DNA from: Gamsiella multidivaricata
Lineage: Eukaryota > Mortierellomycota > Mortierellomycetes > Mortierellales > Mortierellaceae
Length of the DNA: 64,000 bases
Assembly: GCF_025024155.1 (NCBI RefSeq)
Contig: NW_026251750.1
Span: 248,001 to 312,000, forward strand
Direction: 5' to 3'
In this document: positions 12,080 to 24,213 of the stretch, one piece after another
Layout of the letters: each line of letters opens with the position of its first letter
Numbering within the stretch: position 1 is the first letter of the stretch
Notes under the pieces: generated by a model
What the model saw: the letters and a program-made list of their open reading frames with translations, nothing else
Database searches by the model: none
What the model was told of the DNA's origin: nothing
Translations under genes and position numbers: made by a program

Positions 12080-13843
12080 CCGATAGCGTGTTCTGTCTCC
12101 CAGTGTTCACGCCATTATTGCGTGCACAAAATCCATAGTGTTGCACTCAAACGGTTTGGATTGTCAAGCTCTCGTGGGAGACCTTGCAGCCAATCAATGT
12201 GCGTGCTGCGGCCATCACGCACACGCTGACCCTCTTCAGCGGTGCGGTGGAGTAAGGACTCAAACAAAAGGACTGGACCACGTCTTCTCACTGCAGCCGT
12301 TTATCCCCACCAATGCAGCGTTTTAAGCAAATATGTGTGCAACATCCATCAACGCCAGCAGGCACCATGATCAGCCGTAGTCTAGCCAAGAGAGAAAGGA
12401 AACTCTGGCCCGCTCTGCAGCTCCCTCTGTCACCCTTCGACTCGCGTCCGCGCGTTCATCAGGCAGCGGAGATTCTTATTATTATTGTTACTACACCCCT
12501 TTCCCCGAAAAAGATGTTTCTCGTCTGTCGGCGTAAAGACAGGAACAACGATGAGTGAATCTGGGTGCCTTGATTAAAGACACGGCCTCTACTTACCTAA
12601 CAAAGCAAATGTCTCGTCTAGAACCACTCAGCTGCAGCCGTTATCGGGCACGTTTTTTTTTATTTATTTTGAGGGCCTTTCCGATGTTGATGACCTTGTG
12701 TTGATCTCCTGTTAAAAAACACACACTTCCTCTTCTCTCCTTCCTCATTTTCGAGCTTGATCGTATCATGGATCCCTGTTCAGGGCGTTGGAAGACACGC
12801 CACATAGAATGACAGTTCATGAATCGCTCCAATTCATGAATGCGGTACGATACATCGGTAGCGTTTTTAAGCATCGGTGTTCACTAAGTGTAGATGAATT
12901 TCAAGGTGAGGGTGTGAAGTTAGGGCGTGTCTGCGCGTTCAAGAGTACATGGGCGCCTGCATCTGGTTCTTTCTTTAATTTCTTTTTTCCTCAAGTAGGT
13001 TGCACCATTGAGCATTCGCGAGGTAGAAACGTGCCATTTGTCGGTACCACTGTGGTGGGCAGGGATGTAGAGTCTCTTTTTGGATGGTTGTACAATGAAC
13101 ACATGTAACATGCATTCAAAGCTCCTTCTTTGACCGTACCTTTATCCTTAATTCTTTTCATCGCTCGAAAGAAGGAAACAGTTTCATGTAAAGAGTGAGA
13201 GTGCGCTCGACTGTATCGCTTTAGACATATGGACTAGACTACCGTAAAGCATCCATCTTCCTACCTTGGACACATTTTTTTAATCATATTATATTTCAGC
13301 GGTGCAATAGAAGAGTGCAGTGCATGTGTACATTCCTTTTCTTTACCGGGAACGAACATGTCTTGAACTGACGGACTGGATCCAATTCCATCTGCATTTC
13401 AAAGGAGAAAAAGTATTTAAACCGGCGGCCGTTGCGTAACTTCACTTTGTCCTGTTTAAGCCCCTCGACCGCCGAAAAGCGCTTCCTTCTTCGTTTCATC
13501 TCCTACTGTTCCTCCTCCACTTGTGCGTGTTTGTCCTACAAGCATCAGAGTAACATCAGCCATCGCTACCGACATTGCGCTCACCTCATCCTTCCTTCCC
13601 CCTATCTTTTGTGCATCATTTCCCTTACCTCTCTCGCTTCCGAACTGTCGCTCGCGGTACTTTTCTTCTCCACGACCTCGTTTAGCTGGTAATCTCCTTC
13701 CTCCACGCTGTAGACGATCTTTCCCCAGTCTACAATTGCCCCCCAGCTTTGCCCAATATTCTTTCTCCGCATTCACCTCCACCATTCACAGTCCAACTAC
13801 CGCACCGCTCGTTCAGCGCTCGAGTTCCCATTCTGATATCGAG
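12080..13843. other. spacer plus C/T-rich leader of the phosphate transporter gene
   Basis: No gene is supported. From about 13440 to 13843 the plus strand is C/T-rich and contains an in-frame open stretch joined to the transporter frame (from 13523), which I take as untranslated leader because it is low in complexity and poor in coding character. An AAACGTG word at about 13026 resembles the weak Pho4 core in reverse, but it is too far upstream and too short to call. Confidence 0.35.
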
Positions 13844-15953
13844 ATGAGTGAGCTCCCACCCTCGACACCACAACCCTACCGCCAGTCCCTCCGACCTCCT
13901 CCACGCCAGCGTCCCCCAGGCTCTAGCAACGATCAACCACCTTACCCTTCTTCCTCCTATTCACCACCTATCTCCCCAACCCGCCATCATCAGCACACAT
14001 ATCCCCCAACTGCTGCTGCAGGTACCAGTTCACAATCTACAGCAGCCGACAGCAAACCCATATCCTCGTTCTCTCGTGCTAGTCCTTATGACCGCGATGA
14101 TTCACGAAGGCGCCGCCTCGACACCCTGGCAATCATGGACAATGCCGACTTTGGCTGGTTCCACGTCCGGGCCTGCATGGTCGCTGGCGTTGGCTTCTTC
14201 ACAGATGCCTATGATTTGTTCGCCATCAACTTGGTCTCGCCTATGCTCGGTTTCGTCTATTTCAGTCATACGGGGAACACACTCCCGGCCGATGTCGACC
14301 TTGGTCTCAAGATCTCAGCTTCTGTAGGCACCTTCTTTGGTCAGATTGGGTTCGGATATCTTGCCGACAAGCTTGGACGCAAGCGGGTAAGCCTTTGTTT
14401 GCTTACAACCCCTGCATCCTGCGATGCCGTAGCTGCTTGCTTTTTCATCTGATCACCTCTCGTGCTTTTCTTAACACTCTTTCAATGCTGCGCCCTCGAT
14501 AACATAGATGTATGGTGTGGAGCTGCTGATTATTATCGTCGCGACGTTTGGCCAAAGCCTTAGTGGTGAAGGGTTCGCGCTCTCGCTCCCCGCAAGCATC
14601 ATTCTCTGGCGATTCATCCTCGGTATCGGTGTCGGAGGCGACTACCCTCTCTCAGCTGTCATCACCTCGGAGTTTGCAACGACGCATCGACGTGGTGCTA
14701 TGATGGCCGCAGTCTTTGCGATGCAAGGGTTCGGCTACCTCACCACGGGCATAGTCGCCATTGTCCTTCTGCTCTGCTTCCGCACTAAGATCGAAGCCGA
14801 TGTCATGAACCTGGACTATGTCTGGCGCTGCCTAATCGGCCTAGGATGTGTCCCTGCCCTTGTCGCCGTCTATTTCCGCCTGACCATCCCTGAGACCCCG
14901 CGTTACGTCCTCGATGTTGAGAACAACATCAACAAGGCCGAACGCGACGTCGCCACCGTCTTCAAGACCCGAAATGCCCTTCAGAGCGGCTCCGACGACT
15001 TTGAGGACCGACGGGTGCACTTTAACACTAACACTTCTGTTAACCCCAACAATAGTCTAGGCTTCCCACGCAAGAGCAGCATCGGTCGATCCGACTACGT
15101 ACCAGAAGGACGGCGCTCGGGCGGAGGTGACCGTGGCCCCTCTTCCCACCCTCTGTTTTACAGAGACTCAGACAGAACCGTGGGCAACCAAAGCAGCTTG
15201 CGCGAATTTTTCATTTACTTCTCGCGCTGGAAGACCTTCAGGGTCCTACTGGGTACCTCCATGACGTGGTTCGCTCTCGATGTTGCCTTTTACGGCATCG
15301 GCCTCAACAATACCTTCATTCTCTCGACCATCCATTTCGGCTCTGTCGATGGCGACGCCTACCACACCATGTGGAATGCGACTGTCGGCCAGGTCATTAT
15401 TGTCCTCCTTGGTGCCATTCCTGGATACTGGGTTACGGTCTTTACGATCGAGCGCCTCGGTCGTATCAAGATTCAGGTCTTAGGCTTTATTATGTCCTGC
15501 GTCCTCTTCCTTGTCCTCGGGTTTGCCTACAATCCGATTCGTAATGTCTCCCCAGTGTTGTTCGTCTTCCTCTTTGCCGCCACTCAATTCTTCCAAAATT
15601 TTGGCCCGAACGCCACGACCTTCATCATCCCTGGCGAGGTCTTCCCGACGCGGTATCGGTCCACCGGACACGGTATCTCTGCAGGCATGGGTAAGCTCGG
15701 CGCCATCGTCGCCCAGATCGGCTTCTCGAACATGAAGGATCGAGGCGGCAAGAACGCATTCATCCCACAGCTGCTCCAGATCTTTGCACTCTTTATGTTC
15801 ATCGGTTTGCTCTTTACGTACTTTGTCCCAGAGACCAAGGGCAAGACCCTCGAGGAACTCTGTGGCGAGGACGACTATGCGGAGCGTCAACTCGAGCGTG
15901 AGCGGTCATTCAATAACCAACTCTTTGAAGAGAAAGACGACGACGACCGTTGA
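13844..15953 (+). CDS. inorganic phosphate:H+ symporter, MFS PHS family (Pho84-like)
   Basis: Exons 13844-14386 and 14508-15953; 662 aa. It is a plasma-membrane transporter of the major facilitator superfamily. About 95 residues of Pro/Ser/Gln-rich cytosolic N-tail precede AIMDNADFGWFHVRACMVAG and FFTDAYDLFAINLVSPMLG, the usual opening of the PHS family. The MFS loop GYLADKLGRKR spans the intron. GIGVGGDYPLSAVITSE is the phosphate symporter signature in TM4. A long charged loop (residues about 325-410) separates the two six-helix halves. ATTFIIPGEVFPTRYRSTGH and the end VPETKGKTLEEL also fit. The start at 13844 was chosen because it opens the coding-like N-tail; an upstream in-frame ATG-less extension exists. 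Phosphate-starvation control is likely from the family, not shown by the sequence. Confidence 0.93.
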
Positions 15954-16920
15954 AACCAGTCATAGTATATATGCTTAAATATATTAATTTCGCCATTCGT
16001 GTGTATGCGTGGTTGTAGAAGGTGGGAAACGATATCTTTCTTTTCAGGGTAGTTTGTTTGATTTGAGGTAAGGAACATGATGCGTAGGCTGAAAACGCCC
16101 GCTTGGTGCAGGACAAAGTAGACGTTGGAAGCCTCCTGGAGAGCGGTGCTGGCCGAGTACTGGAAGCGGAACTCGGCCTTGAACTCGTGAGCCACGCACG
16201 CGACGCTGGAAGAACAGCCTGCGAACCAAATACTCGATTGCTTTTTAGTAGCGAGGGACCTAACTAAGGGTGAAGGCAGAGATGATAACAGCGGGACATT
16301 CTGACACGTTCGTTTCTGGTAGAGGTGGATTGCTTGAGAGCGGGCCTTCCATCCTATGGGCTTGCAGGTGGCCTGCTTGTGCTTGATACCGGCCCCTGAA
16401 TTACGCGTCATTTGCGATTCCATCCGTAAAAGAAATAGGACAAGCAACCAACTAAAAGCACTTCTGGCATATCTTACTGAACCCAACGCGTGAAATAACC
16501 GAAAGAGCAAAAAAATAATAATAATAATAATAAAAATGTCGAAATAAGGATAGAAAACGCCTCGTCTTAGATGGCAATCTTGCTTGGCTCGGCTTGAACC
16601 CGAGCACAAGACGACAGACTCTCCAAATGATAGAGGACACTACAATGAATCCACGAACACTTTGTACGGCATCAGCCAGAACGCCCATTGTCTATCGATC
16701 TACAGCCCTCCTTCGGTTTTGACAAATCCATTTTTGCGAGAAGCAGGAATCAGACACTGCAAGGTGTAGCAACGCATCCTCCCACAGCTCTCCCTAACTG
16801 CACAGTTCCTTCCAGTATGCATGACTCGCACTAGCGCCCTCGGTCACACACACCTCCTCACTTCCACACTTTTCCTGGGTTCCAGTACCGACCTAGATAA
16901 AATTGGAGGTGAGAACGAGG
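15954..16920. other. spacer with (AAT)n microsatellite, no supported gene
   Basis: No gene is seen. A (AAT/ATA)n run lies at about 16511-16532. A short stem-loop resembling a tRNA T-arm at about 16585-16603 was examined and rejected. Confidence 0.4.
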
Positions 16921-17196
16921 ATGAGGGTGATGAAAGAGAAGGGGGTTGAGCCGATACTAATTGGAAATTACCAATATGTGCGTCTGGAGATGTCACTCGA
17001 GAATGTGCTGGAACAGCTGGATAGTCTGAAGGAGCTACAAGCGCTGACGACGAGAGGCCGAATGAATGGCTGAGTATGGCCCAATTTGCGTATTATCGAT
17101 GGTCTATATGAGAACAATAACTTGCTAGTCAGGCAGTGGTTTAAAGCGCATTGTCCTCGCATACAAGCACTCCCAGCGCCGAGGATTAGGATATGA
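16921..17196 (+). pseudogene. relic of an F-box/LRR-type gene, 3' fragment
   Basis: One frame (16921-17196) reads NYQYVRLEMSLENVLEQLDS, LKELQALTTRGRM, then a TGA at 17071, then VWPNLRIIDGLYENNNLLVR and QWFKAHCPRIQALPAP to a TGA. The sequence 'RLEM-SLE..L-QL-SLK-L' followed by 'WPNL--IDG' is what I know as the end of the large F-box/leucine-rich-repeat families in Mortierella-type fungi. Only about 90 codons remain and there is no upstream part, so it is a truncated, nonsense-mutated copy. The family call rests on memory of the pattern. Confidence 0.5.
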
Positions 17197-17682
17197 AGGT
17201 ATGTCTTTACACCTATGAGGGATACATTGCGGACTGTGGATCAGGAGTCAGCTCAAACGCATGGAATGGGCGAAGCAAAGGATGCCAAGATTGCGGAGTA
17301 AACATTGCACCGATCTGTGCATAGCTTTTATTAAAGTTGGAGGGGTAGGTGGGTTTGGCATGTCCATTTCCGAACAATTGCTCGCATTTGACCTCTTAGA
17401 TCGTGTCTTGGGTGTTGTTAGTCCAGCCGTATACATCATTCGAGCTGCTGCTTGTCTTGTCGATGGGAATATACATTGGTTCTTTATTTGATGCTCATTA
17501 GAAATCATTGCGCTCGTGTTTCTTTTTTTTGTTCTCCGTTTCTTGTGCTTTTTTCATCCATCCTCGTAACCACCCGGCTCTCGCTATTGTTGCGTTATGC
17601 ACATTGTTCGCCAAATCAAAGAGAGCGGCCCATGGACGTAAATATTCTACACCGCCCGACAGTTCCCGGACTAGCAGCGCCA
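17197..17682. other. short spacer, nothing recognised
   Basis: No coding signal was found between the F-box relic and the NIPA stop codon. A T-rich stretch around 17515-17560 may belong to the 3' region of the NIPA gene or its neighbour. Confidence 0.3.
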
Positions 17683-20196
17683 TTAATGCAGATGAGAATG
17701 TCCGCCGGGCATTCTTACCCTCCTATCCTCATCTTCCGTCAGATCGTCATCATCCTCATCCTCCTCCCTCAGCTGTGTCAGTCCCAGACTCTCCTCATCG
17801 AACGCATTCAGCATCGTCGATTCACGCGACGCTCTCCTATCTGCAAATCCATGCCCGCCTGCGCCATTTGTGATACTCGATCCAGGCTTTCCATGTGACT
17901 CCACCACTGGGTGCTGCGCATTGTTCAACAGCAACACTCCTGAGAAGATGGTTCCGAATCCACAGAAAAGGGATACGACGTTCACAGTCGAGGTTGTGTT
18001 GAATCCCTGGAAGAGGATGACAGAAGCCGTGATCGTCGCCGTCGTAAACATCACATAGTAGATCGGCATGACACTACATTTATCAAACGGACAAGCGGAT
18101 CAAATTAGTCTTAATATTCTCTTGAGAATTTTTCACCCTGAAGAAACAATAAAGAACAAGGCAAAATGACTAACACATTCGTCGAAAAAATATCGAGCGC
18201 CTTGTTGAAGTAGTTCATCTGGACGACAATGCACACGCCCACGAGGATCGCAAACACGTAGGTTGACGGATGCGTCAGCTGATTTGAGCCTGCAAATGTC
18301 AACTTAAGCGCAATGCCGAATCCCTTAGAGGCCATGACAGTAATCGAACCCACAAATGAACAGATCGAGATATTGACCACTGGTGTCCGGTTGCCCCACT
18401 TCGGTACGACCTTGTAGATCATAAACGTCGAGAACCCCAGCACAAATAAGCTGTACATCATGAATGCTATTGATATCCAATGAAGTTTGGACAAAAGAAG
18501 ACGCGTTAGCCATCATTGCCGTTCATGCTTGGCCAGAGTGTTAAAGGGAGGGAGGTTATCACGGATAGCTCTCATTCTTATCACGTCGTCCTCTCCTTTT
18601 CTCATCCGTGCTTGACTCAGTGCTGATTTAAGATCGCGAACAAATCCCATTCCTGACATGTCCTGTCACCCTGTTCCTGTTTTTACTCGCACAGCCAATC
18701 GTCCCTAGTCGTGCTTCCTACGCCTGCTCCTGCATCTTGATACGAGAATAAAACGTCCACTACTGAGGTCGTTTGCTCGTACCACAGCCCACTTTATTGA
18801 GCACTCCAGCCAAATAATAAAATTCCCGGTGTTCGAAAATCTTAGTGCTCTGTGCGACATGAGCATCAACTCTGGGCTATTGCATATTATCCAGTGCTCT
18901 TTTTTTTTGTTGTCTAGACAATTGCACTGTTGTGTTGTAGGAGCGGAGGCCTCGCTCAGGGCCCATTAAAAAGTTATTATTTGTGAGGACCGCATTATTG
19001 TGTATTCCTGATTGATCATCCTGAATAACTGTGCGTCTGCGTGTCCTACTCTCCAAATATGGTCCCAAGGGCTGGCGTCGGCGGCTACTGCATATCTTTA
19101 CATAAAATAATTACTTACCAGGCTGAATAGCATAGTTCAGGATCTCATCAACTGAGTTGATGTCCTTGTCCTCAGGTGCGTGTAGGACGATCACGACGGA
19201 TCCAATCAAACAAAGTGCGCATCCAACCTTGCCCACGATACCGAGTTTCTCATTGAGGAAAAAGGAAGCGAGAACGGCTCTAAAAATGAAAAGCGACAAC
19301 GGTCAACGAGGTTGTGATGAGTTCAACTGTATCTAAAATTCTGATCCCAACGGTATCCATTTCGTACTCCTTCGCCTTTCATTGCGTAAAGGAATTCCCA
19401 TGTCTGCTGCCCTCTGCGTTGTAGTCATAGCTGCTGCTTTTGTTGCTGCTGGAAGATGTTTCGTTGCAAGAAAGCAAGGAGCCAATGCATCATCAATCCT
19501 GTTCCCGGTTGTTATTTCTATCCCAGGAGAATCAGATGTGACCATAAAGTCGATTGGCGCCAAGTGAAGGCGGACGTGAATGCGGAAAACAAGGGAAGGC
19601 GGGACAAGGTGAAGCGAGCTGTATAGTATTTCTTGGACAGCCTTGTGTTCCGAGTCGTTGGTAGTTGGTTGTTGAGCTATTGGTAGTTGGTTGTTGAGCT
19701 ATTGGTAGTTGGGTTGTGGTTGGTAGTTGACCTGATCATTTCCGCTAAGACTTACCCAATGATGACGCTCAGTGCGCCTAGCGGTGTTACTAGGATGGCC
19801 GGCGCAAACGAATATGCTGCAAAGTTGGCGATCTCACCCGCAGCCACTATAGAGCCCCAGCAGCAACAGAGAAACAGGAGAGGGGCGTTCAGTTACTTGT
19901 TTTATCACACGGCAAAAGACACCTTCAATAACGAACGAAAACACAGGCACCAAAGAAAGACGAAATGGGTTCATACTGGTGAGCATGCCAAGGAGCCAGA
20001 TGGGGTTTTTGAGAAAAAGGTACTGATCCGAGGCCGAACCGTGGCTTCCATGCCTGGCGGTCGAGTCGATAAGACCCTTCTTGGTGATGACGAAGGAGAT
20101 CCCGATCATAAGTGATGAGGACACGGCCAGCATAAGCCCCACGTACTTGTCATGCTGAGCATCGAGAGAAATCGCACCCTCGTCTGGACTTGACAT
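17683..20196 (-). CDS. NIPA/DUF803-family magnesium transporter
   Basis: Exons 20196-19977, 19846-19756, 19279-19119, 18466-18175, 18073-17683; 384 aa. It is a polytopic Mg2+ transporter of the NIPA group (EamA-like fold, about nine TM helices). Visible landmarks are [95 protein letters not shown] and [20 protein letters not shown], all in family order. The C-terminal ~75 residues are an acidic cytosolic tail. Introns 2 (476 bp) and 3 (652 bp) are far longer than others in the window; intron 2 holds a 22-bp tandem repeat. Every junction is GT-AG with matching phase. Confidence 0.92.
19659..19712 (+). repeat. 22-bp tandem repeat inside a NIPA intron
   Basis: The unit TGGTAGTTGGTTGTTGAGCT plus AT occurs at 19659-19680 and 19681-19702, and a third copy begins at 19703. 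It lies in intron 2 of the NIPA gene. Confidence 0.85.
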
Positions 20197-21578
20197 TCTT
20201 ATTGATCTTTATGAGTTGCTGTTGTGTGCGGTGGGGTAAGGCTTCTTTCTCGGCTAGATGGGCGAAGGTTGAAAAAGAATGAGAGCCAGAAAGAAAGAAG
20301 GCAAAAGAAAAGAGAGAGCGGCAATAGAACAGAAGAAGCAGTAGCGGATAGTTCGTTCAAGTTCAATGGGTCATTGAGGGGGATATGTGGGTGTCAGGAC
20401 GTTAAAGTACAGAAAGGAAGCCAAGCGTCGGGGGGAAAGGGAAGAAAGAGGATGAAGAGATGAAGAGCGGAGAGAGGGATGATGGAAGGAGCGGGATGGG
20501 ATGGGGATTGACCAGAAAAGCAAGGTGTGAAAATAGTCAAAGATGGAGGAGGCACACACACTTCACTTTGTACCTACTGCAAAACTAAGAATAGAAAAGG
20601 GACACTCATACACTACCGAATTGAATGGCGTTTTCTAAGACAACAACGCCCATTCGGACAGCAAGAAGAACAAAAGGAGAGAAAGAAAAGAAAAGAGGCC
20701 TATGAAACAAAGCTGCAACCTGCGAAAAGTAAATGCAAACAAGTGGCCCCCACATCAAAGAGGAGTGTTGTCTGCGTACTGCTCATCAGATAAATTGATC
20801 TTCATTCAAATCAGGGACCTGGGAAACCGACAAAGTCTAGTCTAGTTTCTACTTGACACACTCATTTATTGAACCTATTTTCATTTATTACCTTCATTAT
20901 AAAAAAGGAGGGGCGGGGTACCTCTTCCGAGGGCAACCATCTCCCCCTACAACGCTCTGAAAAAAGTAGCCTTCACCTCAACCACTCGCTTTTTGAATAC
21001 TTCTGAATTTGCTCCGCACGGTATTCTGGAACCCTAAAGGGCTCAGATAAATGGCCATGGTTCCTTTGGTCCCAAACAAACGCATATGCACCAAAAACCC
21101 TTTTTTCTCTTCTCGCCACCCCACACTCCTCTCCCATCGCACAGCCACCGCTTTAAAAGGCCCATAGAATTTTCCTTGAGGAAGAAATCGAGCATTGACT
21201 CAATCTCGTGCTGCATTCAGGATCCGCTTAAGCAGTTACACGATCGTACTTCTGTTAGTGTACATTTGCAGAATACTTTACAAAGCCCTCATAACACGCT
21301 CATTGAATCCCTCAGCAAGCCCATAAAAATCAAAGGGAGGGCAGTATTGGATTCTTCCTACTTTCTTTCTTTATTTTATTTTTATTTTTTGGCAAGCAGC
21401 TATTCTTATTACAATGCTTCGCGGCTTTTTCTTGGCTTATTTTGCAGCCTATGTCTTTCGAATAAAGGACGTGGAGCCTGCATTAACAAGTCTATCGAAT
21501 AATGGGAACAAAGTTGTTATCCTATTACTAAGCAAATCGGAAAACAAATCGCACTGTTAATTGACTGCGATAGAGACC
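20197..21578. other. NIPA upstream region and spacer, no supported gene
   Basis: The first ~500 bp are purine-rich on the plus strand (C/T-rich in NIPA orientation), fitting the NIPA leader and promoter. A Ser-rich open frame around 21086-21502 has weak coding character but no domain, start context or intron signal that would support it. Confidence 0.35.
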
Positions 21579-22307
21579 ATGAGAATATTCGTCAATGAAG
21601 ACACTCAAAGAGCAATGGAATGGGCACGGGTACACTCTTCCGCCTCACTTCATCGACAGTGGCGCAACCCTGATGTTCTCTTAACAAAATATGCAAAGAG
21701 GTAGACATCGGACAATCGCGTATACTCCTTCGTTGAACTTACACCGGTTACTATCGACGACTTTTCTAGTTTTATATTTAAAGCACGGCATCGATGACAT
21801 CTTTTTCTGCGGATCTAGGTGTGGTTCTCTCGCATGAAGAGCTTCAGTTGCGTGCAAGCAACAATCGATGAAGGACAGTGTGCAACGAGGGCTTGATGAC
21901 CGGTAAAAGATTCCCAGGGAAGTCGACGGCTTCTTCGTGTCGCGCACGATTGATGACGAGAAGATTGGAGGAATTGAGGTGGCAAAAATGGACGATGGTA
22001 CCTTCGATACGAAGATTCATCTGGACTAAAAAAAATTGTCCAGCTGTGTCAAGCTTCTCACGGACCGGCTCGATCGCATGTTTGGCTCGATTATCCATCT
22101 TTGAGTTCCAGCAATCTACCACGAAGTTGCGTTTCATGGCGCTTCTGCGGGCGCCTCTTCTAGGCCTTCGACTCGTCGACGGCAGTACACGCTCAGTTTA
22201 TCCTGCGGACAGATTTCAACTACTTCTTTACCCACGGCATACCATACGCATTTCTCCAGGACCCCCGCACCTTTTTAAGCCTGTTCTTTTTGAATCGACT
22301 GTGCTAA
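21579..22307 (+). pseudogene. decayed gene of unknown family
   Basis: Several plus-strand stretches look strongly protein-coding but lie in different frames. From ATG 21579: MRIFVNEDTQRAMEWARVHS and WRNPDVLLTKYAKR, a TAG at 21702, then same-frame VYSFVELTPVTIDDFSSFIF. From about 21915 in another frame: VDGFFVSRTIDDEKIGGIEV, AKMDDGTFDTKIHLD, a stop, and KLLTDRLDRMFGSIIHL. A third block from about 22158-22182 reads AVHAQFILRTDFNYFFTHGI and PYAFLQDPRTFLSLFFLNRL to a TAA at 22305. Some breaks could be unrecognised introns, but at least two in-frame stops have no splice explanation. I do not recognise the family. Confidence 0.45.
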
Positions 22308-22674
22308 TTCGCTGTGCCATCAGAAATAGTCAACCACAGGATGTCTTGCAGGAGCGATCATTCTGAGCCTCTGGTCTACATTTCCGACTTTTTGAGTTTT
22401 GAATCGTCCCTGCCTAATACATTTCCGGAGGTACCAACTTGGCTTTTCATAACACAAATCAACAAAAATAGTCTAGATTTTAAACGGAAACGTGATACGA
22501 GATTGATTACCTTATCTCAGTGGCCATGCAGTTTTCTGTCGATTGGATAGCTCCTTCTTTTCTTCATCATCATTCTTCATCATCACTCATCTTCGATCAT
22601 CTTATTTTCCTGCTGGACAGTAAAAAAAAAACAGGACTGATCTTTTCTTCCCGGACGATACAAAGACAATCGCC
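22308..22674. other. spacer and GDT1 leader
   Basis: No gene is supported. A run of CATCATCATT-type repeats (about 22563-22605) and an A-run (22622-22630) precede the GDT1 start. Confidence 0.35.
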
Positions 22675-24213
22675 ATGGTCTTCTTGACAAGAAAACTGAG
22701 GTTACAACGACTCGCACAGGCCCTGGTCCTCATCCTTCTCGTCGTCTGTGTCGTCCTCTCCTTCGAACGGCCTTCTGCAGATGCTGCCACTATCGTTGCA
22801 AGGAGCGATGATGACCTCGAGCGTGTATGAAATATCTCCATATCCTTTATCCTTTGTTCTTTATTCAGCAGTCAATAGGTCTTCAGGGACACAAAGTTGA
22901 ACACAAGGAACAACAACAAAGGGTGCTTATTATCGCACACCTTGACATGGAGTCTCATCTAATCAAACGCTCAATTGCTTTTTCGTCCTGGCCTTCTGCT
23001 TAGTTCCCTGAACTGACAAACGACTTGGACGGCAACTCTGGATCCTTCATCGCTGCACAAGACCTGCCACCGCCACCAGCCCACCATAAGAACGTCGACG
23101 AATTCAGCAACTATGACGACGATGAAGACTCGGAGGGCCAACCGCGATCCCGCCTTCTACCATCCTCATCACTTGACTCTTTAGACTCACTGGGTGGTAT
23201 TGACTTCAGCAATGAGGAGAGCCGATCCTTCTTCCTCTCCCTCGCCATGATTGTCGTCTCCGAGATCGGCGATAAGACCTTCCTGATCGCTGCCATCATG
23301 GCCATGAAACACCCTCGCCTTCTCGTCTTCTCTGCCGCCATCTCCGCTCTCGCCGTCATGTCCATCCTCTCTGCGGCCTTTGGCCACGCCGTCCCCAACC
23401 TCATCTCTCGAACTTACACCAACTACCTCGCCACGCTGCTCTTCTTCTGCTTTGGCATCCGCATGTTCTACGATGGCTACCACATGACCGAAGAAGACGC
23501 CAAGCACGAGCTTGAGGAGGTCACGCAGGAACTGCAGGACAAGGAAGATCTTGAGCTCCTCCAGCGTGCTGAGGCTGGGTCTGCAGTCTCAACGGCCAAC
23601 TTGGACGAGGATGCTCAAGACGGCAGTGTACTTGTCGGCGGAGACTTGGATTCGAAGAAGGAGGGCCCACTGAGGAAAAAGGAATCTTCAGGACTAATCA
23701 ATCTCTTCCAGCTGCTCTTCTCTCCGGTCTTTGTCCAGACGTTCATCATGACCTTCCTGGCCGAGTGGGGCGACCGCTCTCAAATCGCAACCATCGCCCT
23801 CGCTGCCGCACATGTAAGTCATCATGAAGTCTCATATCTACTAAAAAGACATATCTGTATGGGGTATGTTTTTCTCATGCGTGTTGTTGCCTTTTACTTC
23901 GACTTCCGCTTCATAGAACATGGTATGGGTGTCCATTGGAGCAGTCTTTGGTCACTCGCTTTGCACAGGAGTCGCCGTCATCGGAGGAAGGATGCTCGCA
24001 TCAAGGATCTCTGTCCGCACTGGTATGTCGCTTTCATTTTCTCTTATTCACCTATATCGTCGATTGCAATAGCAGCAAGCAGCACCTGCTAATCCGTTAA
24101 TCCATTTGCTATATCGTAAACTTTTTTTTTTGTTTTTAGTTACCCTGGCTGGTGCAGTCGTGTTTGAGATCTTTGCCATCGTGTCGCTATACGAAGCCAT
24201 ATACGAGGCATAG
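22675..24213 (+). CDS. GDT1: GDT1/TMEM165-family Golgi Ca2+/Mn2+ transporter
   Basis: Exons 22675-22824, 23004-23813, 23917-24022, 24140-24213; 379 aa. The family (UPF0016) moves Mn2+ and Ca2+ into the Golgi lumen in exchange for protons and supports glycosylation. Residues 1-40 are a signal peptide or anchor (VLILLVVCVVLSF). Both halves carry the family hallmark: SEIGDKTFLIAAIMAMKHPR in the first and AEWGDRSQIATIALAAAHN in the second, separated by an acidic loop (residues about 190-255). The second hallmark region and GAVFGHSLCTGVAVIGGRML are rejoined across intron 3, and the last exon supplies VTLAGAVVFEIFAIVSLYEA. The first junction uses GT at 22825 and keeps the frame. Confidence 0.92.

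Noticed and set aside
13020..13035. Pho4-like CACGTT site upstream of the phosphate transporter
   Set aside because: A single weak 6-mer about 0.8 kb upstream is expected by chance.
13523..13843. Longer N-terminus for the phosphate transporter
   Set aside because: The open stretch is C/T-rich leader; family members start nearer the chosen ATG and the added residues have no protein-like pattern.
16570..16640. tRNA-like T-arm (CTCGG-GTTCAAG-CCGAG on the minus strand)
   Set aside because: The loop does not follow the tRNA rule (it should start TTC after G53), and no matching acceptor, D or anticodon arms could be found around it.
19333..19563. Gene inside the NIPA intron
   Set aside because: Open frames on both strands are short, mirror each other and have no start context or family.
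21640..21680. IDSGAT word resembling a retropepsin active site
   Set aside because: It lies in a frame different from the one with continuous coding character (MRIFVNEDTQRAM...) and has no retroelement sequence around it.
21844..22137. 97-codon open frame on the minus strand
   Set aside because: The plus-strand blocks in the same place have more convincing protein composition; the minus frame is taken as their shadow, though not with certainty.
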